Source of the DNA: a virus
Strand: one strand, 5' to 3'
Virus record (IMG/VR): IMGVR_UViG_3300009011_000001
Coordinates: 62,001-126,000 of that record
Length of the DNA stretch: 64,000 nt
Shown here: piece after piece, positions 26,162 through 34,931 of the stretch
Layout: the number at the start of each line of letters is the position of its first letter
How positions within the stretch are numbered: the first letter of the stretch is position 1
Position numbers and translations under genes: made by a program
The notes under the pieces: model-generated
Seen by the model: only the letters and a program-made list of their open reading frames with translations
What the model was told of the DNA's origin: nothing
Database searches by the model: none

Positions 26162-26665
26162 ATGTCTACATCAGAACCAAAGATTGTTGCAGGTCTGACA
26201 TTCCATGAATGTCAGCTAGACGACATCAGCAAAACAATTGACGACTTTGTTGCCGCACGGACCAAATACTACCATCGGTTCTCCGGTCGTTTCATTTACC
26301 TCCTTCAGGATAAAAATACCAAACTCTACGAAGTAAAAACCAGCACTAATGTTTCTAAAGGTCTTCGAGCAATCGCTGCCGGAAAATGCTCAGCTTGGCT
26401 CAAAATGCTTTATCCGAATCGTGTTCAGGACAATATCAATGTCTGGGTTGCGGAGTCTGTAGACGGCATTTCAGATTGGCACGTTGAGTCCGAGCTGTTC
26501 GGAAGCTGGATCAACAAAAAGAAAGAAAACGACCATGCCAAACGCCTTGCTTCACGCATAGGCAGGATGTCAGATGAAGAGATCCTTGAGTTTAGGCGAG
26601 TGAATCCGAAAGGGTTTGCAAGGGTCGGCCAGGCACTACACATCCTCGATACGCCCGCTCAATAA
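26162..26665 (+). CDS. GIY-YIG-like domain protein, possible endonuclease
   Basis: GGAGG six bases upstream fixes ATG 26162. The pattern RFIYLL (about 43-48), then LYEVKTSTNVSKGLR (about 55-69), then VESELF (about 108-113) resembles the GIY...YIG...R...E layout of GIY-YIG/T5orf172-type nucleases, with both tyrosines, the arginine and a glutamate in plausible places. The glycines of GIY and YIG are not kept, so this may be a divergent or inactive member. It sits alone between the RNAP subunit and the helicase, flanked by hairpins, a location typical of free-standing homing endonucleases. Confidence in the family is modest. Confidence 0.45.
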   Translation: MSTSEPKIVAGLTFHECQLDDISKTIDDFVAARTKYYHRFSGRFIYLLQDKNTKLYEVKTSTNVSKGLRAIAAGKCSAWLKMLYPNRVQDNINVWVAESVDGISDWHVESELFGSWINKKKENDHAKRLASRIGRMSDEEILEFRRVNPKGFARVGQALHILDTPAQ

Positions 26666-26670
26666 AGAAA

Positions 26671-26710
26671 ATCGCCGGGTTCGTCCCGGCGGTAAGGGCT
26701 TTTCTTTTTT
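26671..26710 (+). terminator. Intrinsic terminator
   Basis: Stem CGCCGGG / CCCGGCG (extended by A-T and T-G pairs; 26671-26693) with TTCGT loop, followed by TTTTCTTTTTT to 26710. Confidence 0.9.
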
Positions 26711-26766
26711 GACTAAACATCCTAATGCTTTGAGAGAAACTATGCCGTAAGCTTTAGGAGTTTATC

Positions 26767-28290
26767 TTGAAGATAGATGTTTATAGCCACGGCTTTGTGG
26801 TGACTAAACTTGCGAACGCGCATGAGAAACACGCGCTCGAGAAGTTTTGCGGTCCTCTGATCCTCTTCGAAGAGAAGACGTTCGAGGGCGGCATGACCCG
26901 CATGGTGCCTTCTAAGACCTTCGCGGCTTCTAACGCAGGTCGAGAGTATTACCGATTTCACGTCAACCTGCTGAAAGAATTTCAGCACACAATGGCCTAT
27001 CACCAGATCAAGCGTGAAGCCATTGAAATCCAGCACCATCCGGTTGTAATGGATGAGAGCTTTAATGTCCACTTTGTCGAACGGGAACTGAACGTACCCC
27101 GAGACTATCAAGACGAGATCATTGACTACATCGTTCAACCCGGATCTAACAAGGTCATTACGTTGCAGGCTGGTGGCGGTAAAACGACCATTGCCCAGCA
27201 TGCAATGAAGCGCCTTGGTTATCGTACGAGCATCATGATGAAGGGTGGTTACCTTGATCAGTGGGTTGGTGTTCTCGATAACTCGTTTAAGTTTGAACGT
27301 GGTGCGCTGGTGAAGATCCAAGGGTCTACATCTCTGCACACCGTGATGCAGATGGCTATCGATGGCGATCAGTTGCCTGACGTTATGCTTATCTCTATCA
27401 ACACGTTCTCTGAGTACATCCGGGACTACGAGCGCAACGGCGTTACCAAGCTTTATCCGATTCCGCCTCATGAGTTCTTTGAGACGATGAAGATCGGCCT
27501 GAACATCTTCGACGAAGGACACCAGTTCCCGCATCAGGTGATGAAGCTGTTCGTCTACACCCACATCGAAAAGTTCGTGACACTGTCTGCTACTCTAGAG
27601 ACACGCAACAAGTTCATGAACCGTATCTACGAGATCATGTATCCCAGATGTGATCGTTTTGATGCGGGGTATAGAAAGGTTTATATCTCAGCGTCTGCAG
27701 TGTATTGGCAGCTTAAAGATTCCAAGTCCATCAGGTACACGGGATACAAAGGCGCCTATTCCCATGTGAAGTTCGAAGAGAGCATGTTGCTCCACAAGAA
27801 CAAGAAGGTTCTGGCTAACTACGTCGACATGATCTGCGAGTTTGCCGAATCTGAGTTTATCCATCACATGGAGAAAGGGCAGAAGATGCTGATCTTCTGT
27901 GCCACGGTTAAATTCTGTACGATGTTGCAGAAGGAGTTCAAGAAACGGTATGCAGACATGAATACCGTGCGGTACGTTTCTGCAGACAAACGAACGGTAA
28001 TGGACGATGCTGATATCATCATCAGTACGGTTCTATCGGCTGGTACGGCGGTGGACATCCCTAACCTTCGTGTAACGTGGATGACAACCGCAATTGACTC
28101 ACAACAGGCGAATGAACAAGCTCTGTATCGAACGCGTCCTCTTAAGGACTGGCCGGATATCAGACCTCGATTCATTTACTCGTGCTGTACAACGATTGAG
28201 AAACACATGCGCTATCACCGCAACAAGGAGCAGGCTTGGAAAGGTCTGGTTCTTGAACACGGTGTCATGCAATCTCCAATCACCGTGTAA
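26767..28290 (+). CDS. UvsW-like superfamily 2 helicase
   Basis: The start is TTG at 26767 with AGGAG six bases upstream. Of 507 residues, an N-terminal domain (about 1-110) precedes PRDYQDEIID (Q-motif-like), Walker A LQAGGGKTT (about 133-141), the DEGH box (about 249-252, motif II), LSATLE (motif III, about 275), and C-terminal motifs IFCATVKFC and a final QxxxRTRP-like segment. This is the T4 UvsW/RecG-type dsDNA translocase that remodels branched DNA and R-loops. In phiKZ a UvsW-like helicase directly follows gp74, as here. Likely role: recombination-dependent replication and fork rescue. Confidence 0.88.
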   Translation: MKIDVYSHGFVVTKLANAHEKHALEKFCGPLILFEEKTFEGGMTRMVPSKTFAASNAGREYYRFHVNLLKEFQHTMAYHQIKREAIEIQHHPVVMDESFNVHFVERELNVPRDYQDEIIDYIVQPGSNKVITLQAGGGKTTIAQHAMKRLGYRTSIMMKGGYLDQWVGVLDNSFKFERGALVKIQGSTSLHTVMQMAIDGDQLPDVMLISINTFSEYIRDYERNGVTKLYPIPPHEFFETMKIGLNIFDEGHQFPHQVMKLFVYTHIEKFVTLSATLETRNKFMNRIYEIMYPRCDRFDAGYRKVYISASAVYWQLKDSKSIRYTGYKGAYSHVKFEESMLLHKNKKVLANYVDMICEFAESEFIHHMEKGQKMLIFCATVKFCTMLQKEFKKRYADMNTVRYVSADKRTVMDDADIIISTVLSAGTAVDIPNLRVTWMTTAIDSQQANEQALYRTRPLKDWPDIRPRFIYSCCTTIEKHMRYHRNKEQAWKGLVLEHGVMQSPITV

Positions 28291-28291
28291 A

Positions 28292-28344
28292 CGGCATACA
28301 GCCCGGCGCAATGCCGGGCTGTATGCCGCACTTCTTTTTTTTTT
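28292..28344. terminator. Sixteen-pair perfect terminator between convergent genes
   Basis: CGGCATACAGCCCGGC and GCCGGGCTGTATGCCG form a perfect 16-pair stem with a five-base loop (28292-28328), then ten T bases (28335-28344). It closes both the helicase unit and the convergent minus-strand unit. Its stem is nearly the same as that at 40190-40222. Confidence 0.95.
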
Positions 28345-28345
28345 G

Positions 28346-29857
28346 TTACTGGCCGAGCTGCTGGTAGAAGTTGATCACGTTCTGGCGCTCAGGTTCGGTC
28401 ACGTACTGCAGGATGCGTTCCAGTTTGTACTGGCGGGCATCTTGAGCACGAGTGGCCGGCTGACGAGTGTTGATCAGCAGCGACAGGATGTCTTCGAAGG
28501 TACGGCCAGCTGCAACCGACAGTTTCATCTGCGCCCAGCCCTTGCGAGCCTTCTCAGGAACGAAGAGTACGTTGTACTCGGTGTTCACGAAGTTCAGCAA
28601 CTTCAGCCAGCCTTCGTGGAACTGCTGAGGGTCACGCTGCAGCACACTGCGGATGGTGTTGTACAGAACGACTTGTGCTTCGCCTGCACTGGCGGCGCTC
28701 AGGTTTGCACCCTTGCTGGTCATGGCCTGTTTATATTCGGCCAGTTTTGCGTCGAGAATCGTGTTGTCCATTGATGCCTCATCGGTGCCATTGTTCAGAC
28801 TGTCGAGGATCTTGTCTTGAGATGTGGCATTGCTCAGGCCCATCCGTTGACGAAGAACCTTGACGAGGTCTTCGGTTTTGTGGTTCAGGGTATCAATCTC
28901 ACCCAACAGGGCTGCCTTGATTTCCTTGAAAGTCCAGTGAGTCAGGGGCGCTGCAGAACGTGCGCGGTCTTCCAACAGAACGCCGTTGGCAGTTGCCTCT
29001 GGTTTCTTGCCGGTGTTGATGAACTCGATGGCTGCAGCCTCGGTCCAGTTACCCGGCAGGCGGTAACGGCGATACAGCTCATCGTGCAGAGTTTCGGCGA
29101 GGATGCCAGGAGGAGTCTTGATCTCACCGTTGGCCCAATCGACCAGAGCACCATCGGTCCAAGTAGCCATGTTCTTGGTACGGCGAATATCGACAGGCCA
29201 TTCGAGGTGGCTGGTCTTGTTCGGCATCACGCGCTTTTCGTCGAACAGCGTCAGAGCCGATTGGTCGAAAGCAGCCAGCGCATCAGCTTCGAGCTTCCCG
29301 GTCAGTTTCTTACGCAGAGAAACAGTGGCAGGTTTTTCGACTTCGGTGGCTTCAACCGGGTCTGGAACATTGACCAGCACTGCACCGTCTTGTGCGATGG
29401 TGACCGACTCGGCGGTGACAACGACTTCCTGCAAAGGCTCTTCAGCCACCGGATTTTCAGCGGCCACTTCTGCAATGGCTGCTTGCTCTTCAGTGGAAAG
29501 AATGTCGGCCAGCTTAGGTGGTTCCGGATCAGTGAGCTGAACGACTTCACCATCGGCGATGTCGTAAGGAGTCGCAAGAGCGCGCTCGCTCAGAGTGTTG
29601 TCGATTACCGGCGCCAGGTCCTGCGAGTCAGCTGGAGGTAGATCGGCAGCCAGTTGCTCGTCTGCATTTTCAGTTCCAAGCTCAGTTCCAGAGCCGCCCA
29701 CATTGCCACTGTCTTCATTGCTGTTCCCATTGGTATCTGCAACGCCTTCCGGAGCTGCCTGAGAGGTTTCGTCGTTGTCTGCAACCTGACCCACCAGTTC
29801 GGTGGTATCGTCCTGAGAAGACGTGTCAGTAGTGTTGCCGCGATTCTTTCTGCCCAT
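28346..29857 (-). CDS. Hypothetical protein, 503 aa, acidic disordered N-terminus
   Basis: The first 170 residues are low-complexity and acidic (Asp, Glu, Thr, Ala, Gly), followed by a basic linker RKKLTGK (about 184) and a helical C-terminal body. The acidic region includes LSTEEQA (about 121), which matches the S-x-E maturation-site pattern seen in the head proteins of this window, so it could be a processed virion protein; that is inference. GAGG lies upstream of the start at 29857. Last gene of a three-gene minus-strand operon containing an RNAP subunit. No family recognised. Confidence 0.75.
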   Translation of the reverse strand: MGRKNRGNTTDTSSQDDTTELVGQVADNDETSQAAPEGVADTNGNSNEDSGNVGGSGTELGTENADEQLAADLPPADSQDLAPVIDNTLSERALATPYDIADGEVVQLTDPEPPKLADILSTEEQAAIAEVAAENPVAEEPLQEVVVTAESVTIAQDGAVLVNVPDPVEATEVEKPATVSLRKKLTGKLEADALAAFDQSALTLFDEKRVMPNKTSHLEWPVDIRRTKNMATWTDGALVDWANGEIKTPPGILAETLHDELYRRYRLPGNWTEAAAIEFINTGKKPEATANGVLLEDRARSAAPLTHWTFKEIKAALLGEIDTLNHKTEDLVKVLRQRMGLSNATSQDKILDSLNNGTDEASMDNTILDAKLAEYKQAMTSKGANLSAASAGEAQVVLYNTIRSVLQRDPQQFHEGWLKLLNFVNTEYNVLFVPEKARKGWAQMKLSVAAGRTFEDILSLLINTRQPATRAQDARQYKLERILQYVTEPERQNVINFYQQLGQ

Positions 29858-29863
29858 CGGTAA

Positions 29864-31156
29864 TTACCTCAAGAAGTTCTCAACATCGAGATCGGTTGTC
29901 TGAAGAGCCTTGGCGTGAGCAGAAGCCATCATCCTCGCCATCATGACCGACGGAATGTCCCCAATCATAGAGCCAAGGCTGTCAGGGTACTTGGCGAGCT
30001 TAGCGCCAGCGCAGATTGCGCACATGTCCCCGTTAGGCGTCTTGCAATAGCCAGGGGAGTACATTGGATAGATGCGACCCTCGTACTCCGGCAGGTTTTC
30101 TTCAGTGATCTGAACGATCTTCCCATCGATCAAAAAGTTCCGGCCAACACGGCGGCTCTCAACCTTCTGAATGAACTGCTCGTCGGTCTCGCAGAACTCT
30201 GGGACAATCTTGGCGTTCTGGAACACCCGGTTCATCAAGTCAACGTCTTCACCCGCCAGAGCGGTCAAAGCACCACGGAAGAAGGAACCAGCCCGCAGGC
30301 TGTTTACCATCTCAGGGTAGTAGTTGACGTCAAGACCTTCAAGCAGGCTGTTAGGGATCAGTGTTGCACGACCACCTTCTTCGAACCCGCCCTCAGGACC
30401 GTGAATAAGGAACATCCGCTTAATCGCCGTCTTGAACGATTTGGCTTTCAGCAAGAAGCCTTCAGCTGGGTTGCCCTTGATCATGTCCATGTAGTTCTTG
30501 ATCATGATGTCTTGGATCTTCGCCTGAATAACAGGATCGTCCAATTGACCTTTATGCTCTTCGAACAACTTGTCACGTAATTGCTTGTTGTCAGGCGGCG
30601 GCTGGAGCGACAACTCAGTCATCGACGGGATGAAGATCTCATACCCGCACAGGTCACCGATAGCGCGACCGAGGCGTTTATAATGCTTCACGTAAATCTG
30701 AGCCGGATCTTCTTCGGCTTCAGGCACGTCAGAGATCATCTTGTCGCAGACGATCTTGGCGATCTTCTTGATCTCGACCTGACCTGCTTGATAAGGATAG
30801 CGATCACCCAGTGCGTAAACCAACACGCGACTGTTGAAGATCAGGTCGCCCCAAGTGTTATCCTCAGGACGATCTTCTTTCAGGTTCTCTACATCACCTG
30901 CCCGAAGAGGGCCGCAGTCATCGTGATAGATGAATGGGATCTCATAAGGCTTGGTGTCTTCGAGAACCTCCCAGTCGAACCCGTTGTTGCCGTTCGGGAC
31001 GTAAACCTCAACAGCCTTGTCGGTGTGGCGCAATGTCCAAGGTTTGGGCTCCCCGGGAATCTCACCGATAACAGTGGTCATCGCCCGGAGAATCCATTCT
31101 CGGTTGTAGTGCGCCTGTGCCTTCATAGACCCGACGAAGTAGTCATGCCTATTCAT
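29864..31156 (-). CDS. Second RNA polymerase beta-prime-like C-terminal subunit (probably virion RNAP)
   Basis: A 430-residue protein with the same region order as bacterial beta-prime C-terminal half. EGLDVNYYPEMVNSLRAGS then FFRGALTALAGEDVDLMNRV corresponds to bridge helix/trigger loop. It is followed by RRVGRNFLIDG, and YCKTPNGDMCAICAGAKLA, a degenerate version of the CxTxxGxCxxCYG zinc block, then IGDIPSVMMARMMASAHAK in the place of GVIAAQSIGEPGTQL. It is clearly distinct from the protein at 24135-26108, so the phage encodes two RNAPs, as phiKZ does. Position after the helicase matches phiKZ gp80, a virion RNAP subunit injected to transcribe early genes. GGAG six bases upstream of ATG 31156. 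Confidence 0.82.
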   Translation of the reverse strand: MNRHDYFVGSMKAQAHYNREWILRAMTTVIGEIPGEPKPWTLRHTDKAVEVYVPNGNNGFDWEVLEDTKPYEIPFIYHDDCGPLRAGDVENLKEDRPEDNTWGDLIFNSRVLVYALGDRYPYQAGQVEIKKIAKIVCDKMISDVPEAEEDPAQIYVKHYKRLGRAIGDLCGYEIFIPSMTELSLQPPPDNKQLRDKLFEEHKGQLDDPVIQAKIQDIMIKNYMDMIKGNPAEGFLLKAKSFKTAIKRMFLIHGPEGGFEEGGRATLIPNSLLEGLDVNYYPEMVNSLRAGSFFRGALTALAGEDVDLMNRVFQNAKIVPEFCETDEQFIQKVESRRVGRNFLIDGKIVQITEENLPEYEGRIYPMYSPGYCKTPNGDMCAICAGAKLAKYPDSLGSMIGDIPSVMMARMMASAHAKALQTTDLDVENFLR

Positions 31157-32039
31157 CTACGTCTCCAAACATCGGTTGATAATGTGGCGTAAGCTTCACG
31201 CGTAACTGTTCTGCCTGCCGACGCATTTCGGCGTCGTAATACAAATCATCCAGCCAAGTGGACACGCCGATCATGGCGCTTTCGAAACTCTCGCACGAGA
31301 TAACCGACAAAGAGAAAAGGTCCTCAACAGCTTTCTCGACGGAGCAATCCATCAGCGTGACAACGTTAGCGGCGTAGAGCGATTCGAGACTCAGACCCAA
31401 CCCTCGGTCAGCCTTACCCAGCTCCGCACCCAACGTCCCAGCGTTAGATTTTACCAAATGATTCAATCGTTTGAGTAATGGAGCCGTTGCCAAGCTGGCC
31501 GAACGGTCAGAAATGTCCTGCTCCATCGATTCTGCGCAGAAGCGTCTGACCCGTCCACTGAAGGCATCGCTCACACGAGCAACCTGAGTGAACCAGTCAT
31601 CTTCTGAATAAGTGCCCATGAGATCAAGAATCGCGATGAGTGTCTGGACGGTATCGTCACTTGCATCAATCGCATCAATAACCAACTGAGGGAATTCGGT
31701 CGGATCAAACTTGAGAATGATGTCACAGGCTTCCGTCAACATTGCCAGTGGGATGTCGGGATCAAACTCGACTCCGCAATTGTTGAGGCAGGTCTCGGCG
31801 CCGATGCGCAGGATCTGATCTACAGAAACAACGATTTCTGCCTGATCGACAATCTGTGAATCCATTTGCTGATAAAGAACATCAAGCTCCTGAAGGTGAC
31901 CTTGAAAGTTCACGGAAGAGAGGAGCATGGCAAGCTCTACAAACTCTTCTTCCAATTCTGGAGTACAGCGCCCACGGACGATTTCTCGTACCGTGGACTC
32001 TGTGACATTATCTTCAACTTCAGCTTGTACATCACTCAT
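31149..32039 (-). CDS. Hypothetical protein, 296 aa
   Basis: I start at ATG ending 32039 (GGAG nine bases upstream); a longer frame to 32168 would run into the divergent gene at 32133. Acidic, leucine-rich and largely helical, no motifs. Its 3' end overlaps the RNAP subunit gene by eight bases, so it is the first gene of that operon and is translated with it. It may be a virion protein or RNAP partner; unknown. Confidence 0.75.
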   Translation of the reverse strand: MSDVQAEVEDNVTESTVREIVRGRCTPELEEEFVELAMLLSSVNFQGHLQELDVLYQQMDSQIVDQAEIVVSVDQILRIGAETCLNNCGVEFDPDIPLAMLTEACDIILKFDPTEFPQLVIDAIDASDDTVQTLIAILDLMGTYSEDDWFTQVARVSDAFSGRVRRFCAESMEQDISDRSASLATAPLLKRLNHLVKSNAGTLGAELGKADRGLGLSLESLYAANVVTLMDCSVEKAVEDLFSLSVISCESFESAMIGVSTWLDDLYYDAEMRRQAEQLRVKLTPHYQPMFGDVDE

Positions 32040-32132
32040 GTATAAAGACTCCAGAAACGTCGTATAAATCTTATTGATAATTCGGCCCACATTCGGGCGT
32101 TTGACAAAATATTCATAATAGAGGTCGAGGAC

Positions 32133-32621
32133 ATGGGTAAAAAGAAAAGTAAGCAGGGGGGATTCCAAGCGCGCGGAACATCACCTCTTCAAAATTGCAT
32201 CCGTAATGAGCGGTCAGTTCTGAAAAGCAGCAGTAAGCTGGATGCGTCGATTGCAGACGCCGCTAAAATTCTGGTCGAGTTGCCGGCCGGCATGAGCGAA
32301 CTGAAACGCTCAGGTCACGAAGGTCGCATCCCGGATCTCATCGCGCTGAACCGATCCACCGCCCGTGACCTCGACGGTTTTGTTGCTGAGAAAGTAAAGC
32401 TGGATAAGACGCTGCAGTCTCACGTCGCCAGCCGTCCTTCCGATATCTCCGAACTGGCTGATTATAATAGCCGTACGCTGAGCATCGGTAATGACTTCGT
32501 TCAACTCGGCCAGAAGATGATCAGCACCGTCGGTAAGAGCACCGAGCAGATCATCAACATCCTTACACCAGAAGCTGACGAGCCGAGTGTCGCGCCCGTC
32601 CTTGAAGAGGCAGTAGTCTGA
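32133..32621 (+). CDS. Hypothetical helical protein, 162 aa
   Basis: GAGG upstream of ATG 32133; the stop overlaps the next ATG (TGATG). Basic N-terminus (MGKKKSKQGG), then a long helical, coiled-coil-like body with regular hydrophobics (about 35-145). First gene of a two-gene structural-looking unit; possibly a tail or baseplate assembly partner of the next gene. No known family recognised. Confidence 0.75.
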   Translation: MGKKKSKQGGFQARGTSPLQNCIRNERSVLKSSSKLDASIADAAKILVELPAGMSELKRSGHEGRIPDLIALNRSTARDLDGFVAEKVKLDKTLQSHVASRPSDISELADYNSRTLSIGNDFVQLGQKMISTVGKSTEQIINILTPEADEPSVAPVLEEAVV

Positions 32622-34453
32622 TGACCGACGAAACTACCGGCATTGGCGCAGAAGGCGCCGATAACGATACCGGCACTCCTTTGAACGCAGCGGAGGGTAG
32701 CTTCCATGCCGACGATGTACATGATCCGGCTAACGCCTCCGACGATGATTTCAATGTTGCCGCTGCCGAAGAGAACCCACCCGAAGCTCCGGCACCAGTT
32801 GCATCTGCGCCAGTCGGTGACAACATCCAGGACGAACTTCCTCAACTGCCTGAAAACCCGGCGGATGACGAACCAGAAGAAATCTACTCCGGCGACTGGA
32901 ACCCAGTCCCTGGCGTAAGTATCGATCAGGCTCCGATTACTGAGCCGATGACCGATGAGCTTCTGGCCCAGTTCGCCAAGTTTGGTAAAGTAGTTCTGAC
33001 GAACATGAACCTGCCGGAAGTTCTGCAGCTCGATCAGATCCTGCGTCTGCGCATCATGGTCGCTCAGCGCGATCGCTACGACCGTATCAACAAAGGTCTG
33101 CCGGCTGACAGCTTCATCGAAATCGATATGCCGCAACTTGGCAAGATCTACATGACCGATGAAGAGCAGCGTGCTCTGAATCTGATCAACGATTTCAAAC
33201 GTCAGGTGGCGTTCAACCACATCGGCGACATTATCGAAGACGACGAGAAAGCAACGAACCGTCCGATGGTCGATGGCCAGCCCATCATGATGGGCCTGGC
33301 TTCCAACCCAGGTAATAACGATGGCCTCGCCGCCATTCGTGAAGATCTGGGTCTGGGCCACAAGATCGCCGTTCCTTTCTGGGCAAGTGGTTTCCACGCC
33401 CGCATGGCAGCGCCGGGTGCGTTGGCGCAGATCAGCCTCGATACCCAGCTGGGCCAAGAGAAGATCCGTGAAGCATTGGAATCGGCCGGCTACGCTTTGG
33501 CAGCGCCTGCGGTATTCCTGAACCGCGAAATCACCGATCATGCGATCAAGCACTTGATCTCGACTACCCTCGGTACTGTCGATGCGAAGACCATCAAGGA
33601 AACGCTGTCGATCCTCGACTTCGATCAGATCGTTACGTCGCTGGCTTATGCCACGTATCCAAAAGGTTTCCCTGTTACTCGCCGTTGCGTTAACAGCGCA
33701 CTGAACTGCGATGGCGAAATCACCGACCTGATGAACATCAACCGTATGGTTATTGTTCTTGAAGAACGGCTGGATCAGAACCAACTGCGGTTCATGTCCA
33801 AGCGTGGCGGTAACAGCGTCGTTGACCTGAAGAACGTCAAGGCGTATCAGGAGAAGATGCGTCCGAACATCAGCCGCTACGTTGAGCTGAAGCCGGGTAT
33901 TCGCCTGAAGCTACGCATTCCGACTATTGCTCAGTACGAAGCTACCTCCACAGCGTGGATCGACAACATGACGGCGGAAGCCAAAGCGTTGATCGGCACC
34001 AATGCTCGCGAAGAAGATCGTCAGAACTATCTGGTTCGCGCACAGGCCGTTTCGACGGTGATGGCGTACGCTCACTGGGTTGAAGCAATTGTCCGTCAGG
34101 GCGCTGAACTGGAAGACGAGCCGATCGTTGTTAAAACCCGTAACCTGGGTGAGAACGCAACGCCGGATCAACAGTTCGAAGCCGATCGTGAGATCGACGA
34201 GTTCCTGCGTGACTTCGCATCCAGCCCTGAGCTGACTCAGTTGTTCACGGCCGCGCTGGAGAAATTCATCGCTGCAATGACCATTACCTGCGTCTGCCTG
34301 CCGAAAGTGCATTGCCCGAAATGTGGCCAGCCTATCGACAAGGACACCGGCTCCAAGCAAGACCACCCAGAGCTGGTTACCATTAACCCAACCGAGTTTT
34401 TTTTTACCCTACTCCGCCGCAAAATCGCAAGTGCATTGCGTACGACCAACTAG
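32621..34453 (+). CDS. Probable virion structural protein, 610 aa, with zinc ribbon and T9 frameshift site
   Basis: The N-terminal 110 residues are acidic and Ala/Pro-rich (disordered). The rest is globular, and near the C-terminus is CVCLPKVHCPKCG, a likely zinc-binding knuckle. The reading frame passes through nine consecutive T bases (34397-34405, read as FFF) and stops 16 codons later, ending TLLRRKIASALRTTN. The -1 frame continues open for 161 more codons (see the next entry), so two forms of about 610 and 756 residues may be made. The zinc site and tail-assembly-like arrangement suggest a baseplate or tail assembly protein, but I recognise no family. Confidence 0.7.
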   Translation: MTDETTGIGAEGADNDTGTPLNAAEGSFHADDVHDPANASDDDFNVAAAEENPPEAPAPVASAPVGDNIQDELPQLPENPADDEPEEIYSGDWNPVPGVSIDQAPITEPMTDELLAQFAKFGKVVLTNMNLPEVLQLDQILRLRIMVAQRDRYDRINKGLPADSFIEIDMPQLGKIYMTDEEQRALNLINDFKRQVAFNHIGDIIEDDEKATNRPMVDGQPIMMGLASNPGNNDGLAAIREDLGLGHKIAVPFWASGFHARMAAPGALAQISLDTQLGQEKIREALESAGYALAAPAVFLNREITDHAIKHLISTTLGTVDAKTIKETLSILDFDQIVTSLAYATYPKGFPVTRRCVNSALNCDGEITDLMNINRMVIVLEERLDQNQLRFMSKRGGNSVVDLKNVKAYQEKMRPNISRYVELKPGIRLKLRIPTIAQYEATSTAWIDNMTAEAKALIGTNAREEDRQNYLVRAQAVSTVMAYAHWVEAIVRQGAELEDEPIVVKTRNLGENATPDQQFEADREIDEFLRDFASSPELTQLFTAALEKFIAAMTITCVCLPKVHCPKCGQPIDKDTGSKQDHPELVTINPTEFFFTLLRRKIASALRTTN

Positions 34454-34890
34454 GAAAGGCGCACATCAACCACGTCGTCTCAATCGACTTCGGGGAAGAT
34501 GTTTCGCCGTATACGCCGGGCACCCACATGTACGACGTCATCTTGAATACCAAGATCGACGATTCAAAATCCAAGCGCCTTGTGTGGCTTGAAGCATACG
34601 ACCAAACCTTCGGTCTGTTCGACCATGAGAAAGATGGCCACCGGCCTGAAAATCAAATGGCAGTCATGCGCATGCATCCGGCTGAGGACATGGCTACGGG
34701 AAACCGTTTGCGTGGATTGATGAAAGAGTTGGTTGCCTGTCGTATTCCCGAGATCACCAACGAACCCCTATCGAGACTCCTCCATTATCCTTTGGATATT
34801 TTGGAAGAGTATTTGGTAGAGGGGCGTAAAGCTCGTGCGCATCAGCAAAAGCTTCAGGATGATCTTGAGGCGGGGTTGAAAGAGAAGTAA
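34405..34890 (+). CDS. C-terminal extension reached by -1 frameshift at the T9 run (or separate gene from ATG 34528)
   Basis: In the -1 frame the sequence is open from the T run to 34890 and looks like real protein throughout, including the 41 codons before the first ATG (34528): YPTPPQNRKCIAYDQLGK and onward. That ATG has no ribosome site, and there is no ATG, GTG or TTG further upstream in this frame; only a non-standard ATC follows the AGGAAAGG at 34452-34459. A slip on T-TTT-TTT would add 161 residues to the upstream protein. A small stem CGCAA/TTGCG lies about 20 bases downstream of the slip site. Alternatives: sequencing error in the homopolymer, or a rare start codon. Confidence 0.6.
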   Translation, partial: YPTPPQNRKCIAYDQLGKAHINHVVSIDFGEDVSPYTPGTHMYDVILNTKIDDSKSKRLVWLEAYDQTFGLFDHEKDGHRPENQMAVMRMHPAEDMATGNRLRGLMKELVACRIPEITNEPLSRLLHYPLDILEEYLVEGRKARAHQQKLQDDLEAGLKEK

Positions 34891-34894
34891 ACGA

Positions 34895-34925
34895 CATAGA
34901 CCCCGGCACTGAGCCGGGGTCTATG
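34895..34925. terminator. Bidirectional 13-pair hairpin
   Basis: CATAGACCCCGGC / GCCGGGGTCTATG perfect stem with ACTGA loop between convergent genes. It shows the CATA...TATG closure clearly. Confidence 0.85.
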
Positions 34926-34931
34926 CTGTCA

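Noticed and set aside
31149-32168. N-terminal extension of the minus-strand gene to 32168
   Set aside because: It would overlap the divergent gene at 32133 and has no ribosome site, whereas ATG at 32039 has GGAG upstream.
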